Position numbers and translations under genes: made by a program. A model generated the notes under the pieces. It worked only from the letters and a program-made list of their open reading frames with translations, was not told where the DNA came from and ran no database searches. Shown here one piece after another: positions 1-12,250 of a stretch of DNA of 64,000 nt (position 1 is the stretch's first letter; each line of letters starts with the position of its first letter). Source of the stretch: Corbicula japonica (taxonomy: Eukaryota > Mollusca > Bivalvia > Venerida > Cyrenidae); contig JAZAYU010000004.1 in NCBI GenBank assembly GCA_038501625.1, forward strand, positions 17,068,957 through 17,132,956. The letters run 5' to 3'.

Positions 1-3000
1 TATCAATCAGTGTTAAAGTTATCTCCCCCTTGTTAAGAACAATGGCTTTTATCTAGAAACTGCTCGGAGGAAACAAACAATCAACTACATTTCATTATAT
101 TTGCCAGTTCCTTATTCGCGCGAATAAGGAAACGGGAACTGGTTCCTTATTCCTTATTCAGATTCGAATAAGTAAACGGGAACTGGTTCCTTATTCCTTA
201 TTCAGATCCGAAAAAGGAACTGAAGTTTTTTGTTCAGATCTCATACAAACATTATAAATCAGTGTTATAGTTATCTCCCCCTTGTTAAGAACAATGGCTT
301 TTATCTAGAAACTGCTCGGAGAAAACAAACAATCAACCATATTTCATTATATTTGCCAGTTCCTTATTCGCGCGAATAAGGAAACGGGAACTGGTTCCTT
401 ATTCCTTATTCAGATCCGAAAAAGGAACTGAAGTTTTTTGTTCAGATCTCATACAAACATTATAAATCAGTGTTAAAGTTATCTCCCCCTTGTTAAAAAC
501 AATGGCTTTTATCTAGAAACTGCTCGGAGAAAACAAACAATCAACCATATTTCATTATATTTGCCAGTTCCTTATTCGCGCGAATAAGGAAACGGGAACT
601 GGTTCCTTATTCCTTATTCAGATTCGAATAAGGAAACGGGAACTGGTTCCTTATTCCTTATTCAGATTTGAAAAAGGAACTGAAGTTTTGTACAGATTTC
701 ATACACACATTATTAATCATTGTTGAAGTTATCTCCCCCTTGTTCATAACAGCAGCTCTTATCTAGAAACTGCTCACGGAAAGCAAACAATCAACTTCAT
801 TTCATTATATTTGCCAGTTCCTTATTCGCTCGAATAAGGAAACGGGAACTGGTTCCTTATTCCTTATTCAGATTCGAATAAGGAAACGGGAACTGGTTCC
901 TTATTCCTTATTCAGATTCGGAAAAGGAACTGAAGTTTTTTGTTTAGAACTCATACACACATTATCAATCAGTGTTAAAGTTATCTCCCCCTTGTTAAGA
1001 ACAATGGCTTTTATCTAGAAACTGCTCGGAGGAAACAAACAATCAACTACATTTCATTATATTTGCCAGTTCCTTATTCGCGCGAATAAGGAAACGGGAA
1101 CTGGTTCCTTATTCCTTATTCAGATTCGAATAAGGAAACGGGAACTGGTTCCTTATTCCTTATTCAGATCCGAAAAAGGAACTGAAGTTTTTTGTTCAGA
1201 TCTCATACAAACATTATAAATCAGTGTTATAGTTATCTCCCCCTTGTTAAGAACAATGGCTTTTATCTAGAAACTGCTCGGAGAAAACAAACAATCAACC
1301 ATATTTCATTATATTTGCCAGTTCCTTATTCGCGCGAATAAGGAAACGGGAACTGGTTCCTTATTCCTTATTCAGATTCGAATAAGGAAACGCGAACTGG
1401 TTCCTAATTCCTTATTCAGATTCGAAAAAGGAACTGAAGTTTTTTGTTTAGAACTCATACACACATGTTCAATCAGTGTTAAAGTTATCTCCCCCTTGTT
1501 AAGAACAATGGCTTTTATCTAGAAACTGCTCGGAGGAAACAAACAATCAACTACATTTCATTATATTTGCCAGTTCCTTATTCGCGCGAATAAGGAAACG
1601 GGAACTGGTTTCTTATTCCTTACTCAGATTCGAATAAGGAAACGGGAACTGGTTCCTTATTCCTTATTCAGATCCGAAAAAGGAACTGAAGTTTTTTGTT
1701 CAGATCTCATACAAACATTATAAATCAGTGTTAAAGTTATCTCCCCCTTGTTAAAAACAATGGCTTTTATCTAGAAACTGCTCGGAGAAAACAAACAATC
1801 AACCATATTTCATTATATTTGCCAGTTCCTTATTCGCGCGAATAAGGAAACGGGAACTGGTTCCTTATTCCTTATTCAGATTCGAATAAGGAAACGGGAA
1901 CTGGTTCCTTATTCCTTATTCAGATTTGAAAAAGGAACTGAAGTTTTGTACAGATTTCATACACACATTATTAATCATTGTTGAAGTTATCTCCCCCTTG
2001 TTCATAACAGCAGCTCTTATCTAGAAACTGCTCACGGAAAGCAAACAATCAACTTCATTTCATTATATTTGCCAGTTCCTTATTCGCTCGAATAAGGAAA
2101 CGGGAACTGGTTCCTTATTCCTTATTCAGATTCGAATAAGGAAACGGGAACTGGTTCCTTATTCCTTATTCAGATTCGGAAAAGGAACTGAAGTTTTTTG
2201 TTTAGAACTCATACACACATTATCAATCAGTGTTAAAGTTATCTCCCCCTTGTTAAGAACAATGGCTTTTATCTAGAAACTGCTCGGAGGAAACAAACAA
2301 TCAACTACATTTCATTATATTTGCCAGTTCCTTATTCGCGCGAATAAGGAAACGGGAACTGGTTCCTTATTCCTTATTCAGATTCGAATAAGGAAACGGG
2401 AACTGGTTCCTTATTCCTTATTCAGATCCGAAAAAGGAACTGAAGTTTTTTGTTCAGATCTCATACAAACATTATAAATCAGTGTTATAGTTATCTCCCC
2501 CTTGTTAAGAAAAATGGCTTTTATCTAGAAACTGCTCGGAGAAAACAAACAATCAACCATATTTCATTATATTTGCCAGTTCCTTATTCGCGCGAATAAG
2601 GAAACGGGAACTGGTTCCTTATTCCTTATTCAGATTCGAATAAGGAAACGGGAACTGGTTCCTTATTCCTTATTCAGATTTGAAAAAGGAACTGAAGTTT
2701 TGTACAGATTTCATACACACATTATTAATCATTGTTGAAGTTATCTCCCCCTTGTTCATAACAGCAGCTCTTATCTAGAAACTGCTCAAGGAAAGCAAAC
2801 AATCAACTTCATTTCATTATATTTGCCAGTTCCTTATTCGCTCGAATAAGGAAACGGGAACTGGTTCCTTATTCAGATTCGAATAAGGAAACGGGAACTG
2901 GTTCCTTATTCCTTATTCAGATTCGAAAAAGGAACTGAAGTTTTTTGTTTAGAACTCATACACACATTATCAATCAGTGTTAAAGTTATCTCCCCCTTGT

Positions 3001-3430
3001 TAAGAACAATGGCTTTTATCTAGAAACTGCTCGGAGGAAACAAACAATCAACTACATTTCATTATATTTGCCAGTTCCTTATTCGCACGAATAGGGAAAC
3101 GGGAACTGGTTCCTTATTCCTTATTCAGATTCGAATAAGGAAACGGGAACTGGTTCCTTATTCCTTATTCAGATTCGAATAAGGAAACGGGAACTGGTTC
3201 CTTTTTCCTTATTCAGATTCGTAAAGGAACTGAAGTTTTTTGTTCAGATCTCATACACACATTATCAATCAGTGTTAAAGTTATCTCCCCCTTGTTAAGA
3301 ATAATGGCTTTTATCTAGAAACTGCTCGCAGAAAACAAACAATCAACTACATTTCATTATATTTGCCAGTTCCTTTTTCGCGCGAATAAAGAAACGGGAA
3401 CTGGTTCCTTATTCCTTATTCAGATTCGAA
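1..3430. repeat. Satellite array, ~210-290 bp units, higher-order organisation
   Basis: About 14 head-to-tail units, each starting near 'GTTAAAGTTATCTCCCCCTT' and ending near 'GTTCAGATCTCATAC'. Unit length varies because a submodule of roughly 47 bp ('AATAAGGAAACGGGAACTGG' plus flank) occurs one to three times per unit. At least four unit types are distinguishable (for example 'CTCGGAGGAAAC', 'CTCGGAGAAAAC', 'CTCACGGAAAGC'). They recur in blocks: 460-1000 and 1720-2260 are almost identical, which shows duplication of multi-unit blocks. Every unit contains a perfect palindrome built on CCTTATTCGCGCGAATAAGG (a few units have one or two changes). The array runs off the left edge and decays near 3430. 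No coding signal. Confidence 0.95.
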
Positions 3431-4013
3431 AATGGAACTGGAGATTATAGTAACGATTTTCTTAACGCAGATCAAATCATCTTCCCTTTCTCTTTCACAC
3501 AGAAAATTCTTGGAAAAAGTTTATGTTTACTTTTCATAAATTTCGCGCTAGGAAAAATGCACGAATTCAAAACTCGGCGGAATAGCACCATGTAATCTGA
3601 TGTCTGATGTCTGGATAGAACGAATGTATGCCCGTTCGCAATTATCATTTGTGAATTTTGAGCAAAAATTCGTCCCCGCGAAATGCAATTATTTCATGTT
3701 TTATTCAAAATTCTTATCATGAGCTTAACTGTACAAACAGGTTATATCTGCATATCAGAAAAAGGACAGCCTAAACACAGTAAGAGCGGCAATTTGAAGC
3801 CCTTGAAAAAGATATCAAAATTATGGAATTACAAAAAAAAGTTTTGTAAAAGCCAATAAGGTCGTCTATTTCTAACAATTTATAGTGTAAAACTGCCACG
3901 CTAGCCGAAAACGAAGCCATCAATCACTGAACCAATGTTCGCTTTCATCAAATTAACCAAGTAGTATGTAGCCTGTCTATACAGAACATTATGAGGACAG
4001 ATAAGTAAGCAGA
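3431..4013. other. Unannotated spacer
   Basis: About 580 bp of AT-rich sequence between the satellite and a microsatellite. I see no coding frame, RNA gene or repeat in it. Confidence 0.6.
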
Positions 4014-4057
4014 AACAACAACAACAACAACAACAACAACAGTAGCAGCAGCAGCAA
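4014..4057. repeat. (AAC)n/(AGC)n microsatellite
   Basis: A run of AAC/ACA triplets followed by AGC triplets, directly before the 105-bp tandem repeat. Confidence 0.9.
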
Positions 4058-4063
4058 AACAAC

Positions 4064-4378
4064 TGTATGTATCAGTTCCTATTCCTTTTTCGAAAAAGGA
4101 AAAAGGAAACGGGAAACAGGAACTAACTTAACGCTGAAAAAGGAATAAGGAACCGGGAACCGGGAACTGTATGTATCAGTTCCCTATTCCTTTTTCGAAA
4201 AAGGAAAAAGGAAACGGGAAACAGGAACTAACTTAACGCTGAAAAAGGAATAAGGAACCGGGAAACGGGAACTGTATGTCTCAGTTCCCTATTCCTTTTT
4301 CGAAAAAGGAAAAAGGAAACGGGAAACAGGAACCAACTTAACGCTGAAAAAGGAATAAGGAACCGGGAAACGGGAACT
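4064..4378. repeat. ~105-bp tandem repeat, three copies
   Basis: Three consecutive units begin at 4064, 4169 and 4273 with 'TGTATGTMTCAGTTCC'. Each carries the palindrome CCTTTTTCGAAAAAGG and then G/A-rich text ('GGAAACGGGAAACAGGAAC'). The purine-rich motifs and the centred palindrome resemble the 1-3430 satellite without being the same sequence. Open frames across it, on either strand, are by-products of the repeat. Confidence 0.93.
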
Positions 4379-5399
4379 AACTTTATATTCATAATTTTTA
4401 TACAGGTCCACAATTTCTGCATAACAAACAATCATAATATTTCATTACCACTCACAATGTTTCAAAATATTGAAGAAACCCTTCGTAGTATGAAACACCG
4501 CTGTCATTTTAACATTTTACAGGAAGCGAAAGACCGATTTACCCAAAAATTGGTATGCCGTATTAATATGCCGGAAATTATCGATGGTAGAAGATCATGT
4601 AAATATTTGTTTTATCAATGGGGATGTGTTATAACAATATTTGTGCTTATAATTTGACAAAATATGAAGAAATATATATTAAACCATGGCAATTATTGTC
4701 GTGTATGTGGTACATATTTACTTGTGCGTACGAATTGTAAGAAGAAGTAAACAGTCGGAACAGTTTTTATGATGGTTCCCCGATTCGCACGCATACTGTG
4801 CATATAGCATTATTCAAGTGCGGTAAACATGATTTTCAATGGCGGTGAAAATCATCTATTGAAAGAATCGGTAAGAATTAACGTCAATCAATACATGCAG
4901 ATATGTTATTCCACCTTTAACACATTGTAGGCACTATGGTTTCTTAGATTTTTCTTTGATTGTTTGATGACAGGCAAAATACATAACGGTGATCGTTAAT
5001 TGACATTGTTTACAAAACAAAGTAAAATTATTTAATCAAATTTATTATTGTATATTTATTACATGAGTGTTCCCAATATGTCTTTTCGATGTTATTATAA
5101 AAACGTATACATGGTGTATTAAAAATATTGGCTATTCATTGTAAAAAATTCATGTTGTCCTTGGTCATATGACCCTTGTGAGTTTGTGAATGAATTTGTA
5201 TGGAAAACATGCGATATGGTGTACTGAAATAGTCAAAATTTGTAATATAAACATCTATAAGTGTATTTGTTCATTGCCCATACATAGATACTATATATAT
5301 AGTGATTGTGAATATTGAAGATTGTGGAATAGTGAACATATTGGTAAAGTATTTAAAATTTACCACTCAAGACATATTTCTGCCAGGCAGTAAATTGAA
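4379..5399. other. Unannotated AT-rich spacer
   Basis: No recognisable gene. A 66-codon open frame at 4457-4657 (+) shows no known domain and looks like chance. The 5' end of the transposon whose decayed gene follows may lie here, but no terminal repeat was recognised. Confidence 0.4.
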
Positions 5400-7475
5400 T
5401 AATGGCAAATAAAAAAAAATCAAAAAGGAAGACGTCGGCATAAATTTAACGAAGCAGGGGATTTTCATCATTTTAATGTGAAAAGGAAGGTTTTATTGAA
5501 AACATATAAAGAAGAAAAAATATTTTAAAATCTGAACCGTAAATGGCTGGCATCTTTCTCAATAAAGAAAAGAAAGTAAGGAGTGATAGTTACATTCAGT
5601 AAAATTGTATTACAAAAAGAAAACGTTATAAATGATTGAAAGATAACATATCAAATAAAATATTTATTAAATCAGCAAATGAAAATATAGAAGCCAATAG
5701 AATTATAAACATCAACAAACTTTGTGAACATATTCTTCACATAACGCAACATTCAGCTGTGGATGAAGCATTAAATAATGAAAATGTAGTTTTGGGAACA
5801 GAAAAAACGGAATGGCTTTTATACGTTGTTGACGTGTAAATGTGTAGGATGTGGTATAAAATTTGATTTAGAAAACAGTGATAATTTTGGAAAAACACAA
5901 TTGAAAGACATTAATGTGTCTGGGGAAGTATGGTCACAGGAGGGGGGTGTTCATCTTTGAATGAAAGTATGAGAACAGCAGGTGTCCCAGGACTTACTGA
6001 AAAGAGTTATACATACATAGAAAAAGAGATAGGAAACTAATGGAAATATTGTTGGATGAGGAAATGTTGAAAGTCACAGAAGAAGAAAGACAGTTAGCCA
6101 TAATGGACGATGTCATGTTTCAAGGTGTTCCAGCAGTCACAGTGATATGTGATGGTGGCTGGAGTAAGCGATCAGATAAGCATACATTTAATGCCATGGC
6201 TGGTGTTGGGGTTATATTTGGTGCCAGAACCAAAAAACTACTGCATATAGGTATACGAAATAAATTATGCTATATATGTACCAGAGCAGAAACTCAAAAT
6301 ATGGATGCAGTTGTATATGATTGTTATTAAAACTGGAATTCTTCATCTCAATCCATGGAATGTGGCATAATTTTAGAAGGGTTTTTAATGTGTGAAAATA
6401 AATATGGCATAAGATACATGCGTTTAATTGGTGATGGAGACAGTTATGTCTATTCCAATATAGTCAAATCCGTTCCAGTATGGTGCCCTCGTTGAAAAAA
6501 TCGAATGTTCAAATAATGCAACAAAGTGCTTAAGAGCCAATTTAGAACGTTTGGTAGCATTACACATTACAAAGGAAAAGGTAAATTAACCAAAATAACA
6601 TTAGAAAAATATGTAGTGGAGTCCGATGTGCAATATTAATGAGAAGTAAAGAAGATGATAGAGGAAATGCTGTAAAGAAATTAAAGCAGGGCATCGGAAA
6701 CACGGCCAGACATGTTTTCGGAATGCATAATTATTGTTCAACCGATTTTTGTAAGCACATATCCGCACCATCTTCTGCTATGGAAGATGATAACACATGT
6801 GAGATATATAACTACTAAAAAGTTACAAAAAATCCCACAAGTATTCAGCGTAGAAAAAAGCGAAAATTAGCAGTTTCTAAAGACAGTTCCAATAAAAAAA
6901 GCCAAATTGGAATATGGTGAAAATGTTCTTGAAGACACAGCAGACACAACAGCAGAAGAACTTGCAATAGAGTGTACTCGTACTACAATTAACTAGTTTC
7001 CTCATGTGTTATCAACTTAATAGAAAAAAAAACTCGCGGACAATCTAGTAATTCGCTTTGGTTTGAGGAGAGAAAAAAAAGATTAACAACTTCATATTTC
7101 GGTGAAATAATGTCAAGATCTCAAAATAACAATAGTGAATGAGGAAGAAAATGCCAGAATTGAATACATACTCCAATCTGAGAAAACAAAATCATCCTGT
7201 GGTGAAAAATATAGAAATTCCTGGATTAATAGTTGATAACTCAAATCCATTTTTAGCAACATCAACTGATGGAATTGTTAATGAAGTGGATGGATCAAAA
7301 GGACTAATGGAAATTAAGACGTTGCTGCAAAACAAAGATATTGATAAAGGAAGCTGCTAAAATGAAAAATCCTTCTGTTTGAAAGTTAATGTCAAAGGCA
7401 CTATAACTTTGAAGAAAAATCATTTATAAGTTTTATTTCCATATACCAGGGCAATTGAACATGATGTCAACTAGT
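5400..7475 (+). pseudogene. Decayed transposon gene: Mutator-like transposase domain plus YqaJ-type nuclease domain
   Basis: I do not see one open frame, but homologous pieces follow each other in order across frameshifts and stops. From 5400: a basic start (MANKKKSKRK). 5636-5836: an N-terminal piece, then a Cys cluster (TCKCVGCG) after a frameshift. 5930-6020: 'GGGCSSLNESM...GVPGLTEKS'. 6040-6330: the most conserved block, with VICDGGWSKRS, GVGVIFG, KLLHIGIRNKLCYIC. 6331-6490: NWNSSSQSMECGI and RLIGDGDS. 6600-6780: VRCAILMRSKEDDRG and HNYCSTDFC. 7040-7475: a YqaJ-like part (GQSSNSLWFEERKKRLTTS, FLATSTDGIV, LMEIKTL, IPGQLN). This order, transposase domain then PD-(D/E)XK-type nuclease, fits the Mutator/YqaJ proteins common in invertebrate genomes; that match is from memory. 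At least five frame breaks make it inactive. The start is approximate. Confidence 0.8.
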
Positions 7476-7478
7476 TTT

Positions 7479-7650
7479 CTCTACTGTTCTAATTTTTCTT
7501 AACGTATGCAAAATAATCATACATTTATAGCATTTATTTGTGCAAAGTTTGATGGAAGTGCATTGTGCCATTTGAGATATTTTTTTATATTTTTCTTTTT
7601 TGTTTATGGCAAAGCAGTGGCGAAAGGCGCAATACCTTAATTTTATAACA
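7479..7650. repeat. Short dispersed repeat shared with 37356-37520
   Basis: 'TACTGTTCTAATTTTTCTTA' at the left and 'GCGAAAGGCGCAATACCTTA' at the right have close counterparts in the same order and spacing at 37356-37520. It directly follows the YqaJ-like pseudogene and may be its 3' flank or a separate element. Confidence 0.5.
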
Positions 7651-9112
7651 CATCTACCTTTTCCAATTTATTAAAATTTTATACACATCATATATTCCAA
7701 AAGATAAGTGTTGCGCTTTCATTGGTAGACAGTATAGCTATGTATTCCTCTCTAAATCCTGGTGAGATTCATGCGAAATGAAAAGGAAAGATGCATTTAA
7801 AACATAAATCAAACAAAGGAATATGTTGTAAGTAGATTTCATGAACTCGAAAGGACAACAATAAGTAATGTCGAAGAAAAATACCTAGATAGATACTATG
7901 GTAAATCAAATACCAAAGGATAATTAAAACCGCTCAAGACTTCAGTTACAGTTTTAAACTCAATCTCATTCATTTAAAACCGAATAAGCACTCAAAGATA
8001 AACATGGCCAAATGTATAAAAAGAATAAAAAGGTTTTTGCAGTAAAAAATGCGAAAGTGAGTTTGAAACAGTTAAAAGAAAACTCAAAAACAAAGTACAC
8101 GTATGAAGAGGCGAGAGAAGCAAAATATGTGTTGTCTGTACCCGATTACTTAGTATTCAAAGCTTTCAGAGATATGGGGAAAACTATGATGTACCGAGCT
8201 AGCATACTTCTCTATTGACATTGTTGAAAAAGATAATATTGCTGGCGTCTGTGTATTTTCGGAGAGTATACTGTAGCACACGCTCCTTGTATATATATTC
8301 GCTTAACACACGCTCCTTGTGTCCGACATTTTCGTTATTTTTCAAGTTTGTTTCGGTAAACATGAAAACATTAGGCACAGTTAATTACTGAATAAGACAT
8401 CGTAAATTTCTAAGATAGTTCGTAAATATATTTAAATCGGTTGCAAACCTTGACGTTTATATCCAAGATAATCCTATTTGATCGAAAGAGTACACGTAAT
8501 TTTGATAATTGTTGTTAACATTTTTAATCACGTTTAGTCAAAAAGTCCGCCAAAGATTCAGCTGCTGACTGTCGCGTATTACGTCATCAATAATTGTGAA
8601 TTTTGTCATAGGTAATGCGTGGGCGTTCTTTGTTTATAAACAAACGCACATTGTAAACTTTTGACAGCTAGCAGTTTAAAGCATTTTTAATCGTCATTAA
8701 AAGAACAAAAAGATGTCATATCAGAGGTAATTGTTGTAAATATGTTTAATTATTTGATTCCTAGTCAAATATACCGTCAATCCATTCATTATTAATAAAT
8801 TCTGCCAGGTTTTCTGCCGGACCGGCGGAAATCCGCTTGTAAACTTCTGCAGTTTTCTGCCGACGTGAATGACGTCATAAGTAATTTACGCCGAATTCTG
8901 CTGTTTTCCGCCGTTGTTAGCAGAATTCGTTCCCACTATAAATACCCCAGTTTTCTAAGTCAAGGGAGATCAGAAATAGCAATATTAGAGGCCATAAGGG
9001 ATTTTTGGCTCCCGGAATTAATATTGTATTGATATTGGATATCAACATAGATCTAGATAAAGGTGCATTAATGATTTAGAATCTAAATGCAGTTACTGAC
9101 TGTAATTATTAT
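7651..9112. other. Unannotated stretch with a promoter-like or LTR-like patch
   Basis: A 68-codon frame at 8012-8218 (+) is not recognised and is probably chance or transposon remnant. At 8810-8990 local GC rises ('GCCGGACCGGCGGAAATCCG'), 'TGACGTCATAA' occurs at about 8867, and 'CCACTATAAATACCCC' near 8934 resembles a TATA box. The patch leads into the 56-bp minisatellite. It could be a fragment of a long terminal repeat or of a promoter; no partner LTR was seen. Confidence 0.25.
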
Positions 9113-9390
9113 CTAGAGTTGAATGCTTATAGATCTGATTGTACTGACAACTGAATTCTATAATTGCTGATGTAGAATTGAATTCTTGTACATCTAATTG
9201 TATTGACAACTGAATACTATTGCTGATGTAGAATTGAATTCTTGTACATCTAATTGTATTGACAACTGAATACTATTGCTGATATAGAGTTGGACTCTTA
9301 TATATCTAATTGTATTGACAACTGAATACTATTGCTGATTTGGTACTGAAATGTTATATATCTAATTGAACTGATAACTGAATACCGTAT
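9113..9390. repeat. 56-bp minisatellite, ~5 copies
   Basis: Units of 56 bp ('GCTGATGTAGAATTGAATTC' ... 'TTGTATTGACAACTGAATAC'). The middle copies are almost identical and the outer copies are diverged. Confidence 0.9.
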
Positions 9391-10049
9391 TAAACTGAAT
9401 TTCGTTTGAAACTTGAAAGTGCATCAGTTTTTACTTATCCCTAAAGTGAGCTCAATTAGATGCTCTAAAATTATGTCGCGGCCTGCCATCTGAAGATATA
9501 AACGCTACCACATTGGAGACATATAAATCAAGGTCGCAACAATACTTTCAGCTACTAATAGGGATTCACAAGGGGTCTACACTATTGGTGTATCAGAAGA
9601 TCAGTAGCATATCTGTTTCCTTGATTTCTACCCCGAGTGACATCACTTGAGTACAACTTGACAATAAAGTGGTGGTTGCGCTTTCAAGTGCAGCTCATAT
9701 TCAGTATTTAACTGTGGAGGAGTCAGGATACGTATCAGTTGGAAAGATTATTAATATGAGATGAGTTTGTTGAGGTATTGCTTGTAGTGATGACTTTGTT
9801 ATTGCGGCCTGTGGCTTTGGTGATGGACACGATTTTCCTCCCAAATCTATACAGGGACAGAAACAAATCAAGCGTGACAATGTATTTAAAGAGCATTGTT
9901 ACATTGTTTTAAACCCATTCAATTATTATTGTTTATGTTTCTGACTGGTATAAGAGGAAAGTGATAAGTTTGACGTAATATGGAGGTGTATGATTACTTT
10001 TAATTAAGGGTTAGAAAACAAAATTTGGATTGTTGTGCTACAGTGTCGT
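9391..10049. other. Unannotated spacer
   Basis: No coding frame or repeat recognised. It contains 'CAATAAAGTGGTGGTTGCGC' near 9662, which could be a polyadenylation-type signal of an old retroelement, but nothing else supports that. Confidence 0.3.
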
Positions 10050-10330
10050 GACTTATTATAAATAATTTGATAATGGCGAGGAAAGCGGAGATCGTTGGAG
10101 AGTGTCGACAGCAAAACATAAACTATTTCTCAATATGTCTAATGTTAGCACAAGTAGCAATGGGAGGGTGAAATTTCGGTGTAAATAAATCCCATATTCT
10201 CCAGGGAAATCATGGAAGCTGTAGCACAATCGGTAACTACAATGGCATATTTGAGTGGCCTCTAGACGTGGAAAATTCTGAAGACTGAGTTTCTCAAATT
10301 GAATATTCATTTTTACTTATGTAACACCGA
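10050..10330 (+). repeat. Dispersed repeat, 5' module of the composite element (partial copy)
   Basis: About 280 bp align with 17560-17830. Shared landmarks are 'ATTTGATAATGGYGAG', 'AGCGGAGATCGTTGGAG', 'GTGTCTAATGTTAGC' or close to it, 'TCCAGGGAAATCATG' and 'TTTRCTTAYGTAAC'. In the 17.5-kb copy this module is followed by the other modules of the composite element; here only this part is recognisable. Confidence 0.75.
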
Positions 10331-10440
10331 ACAATGAAATAACTTTAAAAATGACACTACAACTCACAATTTATTAGATTGATTGTAACAGGAAAAATAT
10401 CTTTCTTCGGGCTGAAGATCATGGTCTGAACTGAAGGCCT

Positions 10441-10588
10441 GTGCCCAAGATCATAAAACTAAATCTGGAGATCAGTCTCAAATCTCAAGGATCTGATTGG
10501 CTGAAATGGCGACTGGTCGCCATTTCAGCCAATCAGATGCTTGAGATTTGAGACTGGTTTCCATGCTCAGTTTTATAATCTTGGGCAC
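10441..10588. mobile_element. Foldback MITE, copy 1
   Basis: A near-complete inverted repeat of 148 bp. The left end GTGCCCAAGATCATAAAACT mirrors the right end AGTTTTATAATCTTGGGCAC. The centre, around GGCGACTGGTCGCC, is palindromic. The whole could fold as one hairpin. Seven other copies or part-copies occur in this window. No target-site duplication is clear. No coding capacity. Confidence 0.9.
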
Positions 10589-10679
10589 TAGTTATAGCAA
10601 CCGTATAAATAAACTATATTTTTCGTAGCGGACATGGATTAACTAAGCTTCCTCGGGATCCTAACAGGGTTCCAATTGA

Positions 10680-12250
10680 CCCTGGAAATAACTATTTGAC
10701 TCTTAGAACTTTTGTAATCTTAACGCCCTTCTGATAACATAGCTCTTGTAATCCAAGATTGTAGCGCCCAGTGGGATAACTTAGCTTATGTGATTGTGTA
10801 ATCGTAGAGACCCCAAAGACCTATAGCTGGTAAGGCTCTTGATGTCGCAGAGCCCACTGTGTTCGTAGCGCTCTTAGAATAGCTAAGCTTAAGTGATTTT
10901 ATAACCTTAGATACCACTGAGGTATTGTTATCATAGCCAATGGAGGTCCCAGAGATCGTGTGATGTTAGCGTAGTTGGGATAACTCAGCTGTTATGATTA
11001 CATAAGCTTTGGGACCAAAGTGCTGTTGTGATCGTAAGGCCCTTGATGTCCTAGAGCTCCTCTGAGGTAAGTACCCTATAAACTAATCTCTCGTGATTAT
11101 GCAACCCTCGGGTTTACACAGATCTTTTGATTGTACGTCTCTTGTTGTCCTATAGCTCATGTGATCTTCACACCCTTGGAATAACTAAGCTCTTGTAAAT
11201 GTATAACCCTCAGAATCCCAAAGTTCTTGTGTTTTAAGAATCTTCGGACTCAAACAACTGTTGCGATTGTAGTACTTTTCAGAAAGTAAAATCACTTTGA
11301 AAGCCTTTATTGCATCTTTGCGATCCTAGAGTGCTGGTAATGCAAATGGGATCATAGCTCTAGGGTCTCTTTTATCTGAACGCTCTTACGATCTTAGATC
11401 ACTTTTGATCATAAAGCTCTTGTGATCAAAGAGCTTTATTTTCTCAAATCCCTTTTATGTTCATAGAACCCCTGTGATTATAGTGCTCATGATCATATAT
11501 AGATCCTTTGTGATCAAAGAGTCCTTGAAATCATAAGGGCGTTGTAAGCATAGAGTTCTTGTAAAATTATGGTCCTTGTGATTATCGGGATTTTGTGATC
11601 ATATGGCCCTTATGATCATAGAGCTCTTATTAGGATAGAGTCTCATAGAGTCCTTCTAATCATTGAGGCCTTGTGATCAAACAAAACCCCATAATAAGCG
11701 TATTGCTTTTATATGCATAAAGCCCTTTGGATCAGAGTTCTCTAGTACGCATATTGTATAACTTTTAGCGTCGGAATTTGAAAAAACGCATAGTACTCCT
11801 TGGAACACAAAACTTCTGGCATCGAAGAACTCTTAAATTACAGTACATTCAGTGCTCAGTACTCTTTTGATCAAACAGCGTTAATCAAAAGACAGCACTT
11901 GGAATCATACTGACCATCAAAGTACTAGTTGGATCACAAATGGTTAGACATAACAACCTCTCAGAATCGCGTGCGTTTCAGTTTCCTGTTCTCCAACATT
12001 CACATACCTTTGAGAATAAGATTATAAGTATCTTTCCCCGGTAAAGCACTCGGAAATACTTATCAAAATGCAAGAAAACTCTTAGAATCAGAGAGACCTA
12101 CTCAGCATTATACATTTTAGAGGGGGTTTTAATCGAAGTGCTTTTGGAATCACAGGACCTTATCTCGTAGCAGCCTTTAGAACCAGACAAAGTTTGGTAT
12201 CGCATAGCATTTGCAAGCACACAGTTCTTGAACTCAAGAGCTTTCAATGA
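10680..12250. repeat. Long degenerate tandem-repeat region
   Basis: About 1.5 kb of recurring but strongly diverged words: variants of 'TTGTGATCATAGAGC', 'CTCTTGTAATC', 'AGCTCTTGTGATC' and 'GGAATCATA' return every few tens of bases. This looks like an old minisatellite whose units have drifted. Unit length is not fixed by eye (roughly 20-40 bp). No gene recognised. Confidence 0.65.

Noticed and set aside
4228..4431. Minus-strand ORF of 67 codons
   Set aside because: It lies in the 105-bp tandem repeat and its peptide repeats with the DNA units.
9655..9745. LTR end followed by a tRNA primer-binding site (TGGAGGAGTCAGGAT)
   Set aside because: I could not match it to a tRNA 3' end with confidence, and no second LTR or gag-pol sequence is present.
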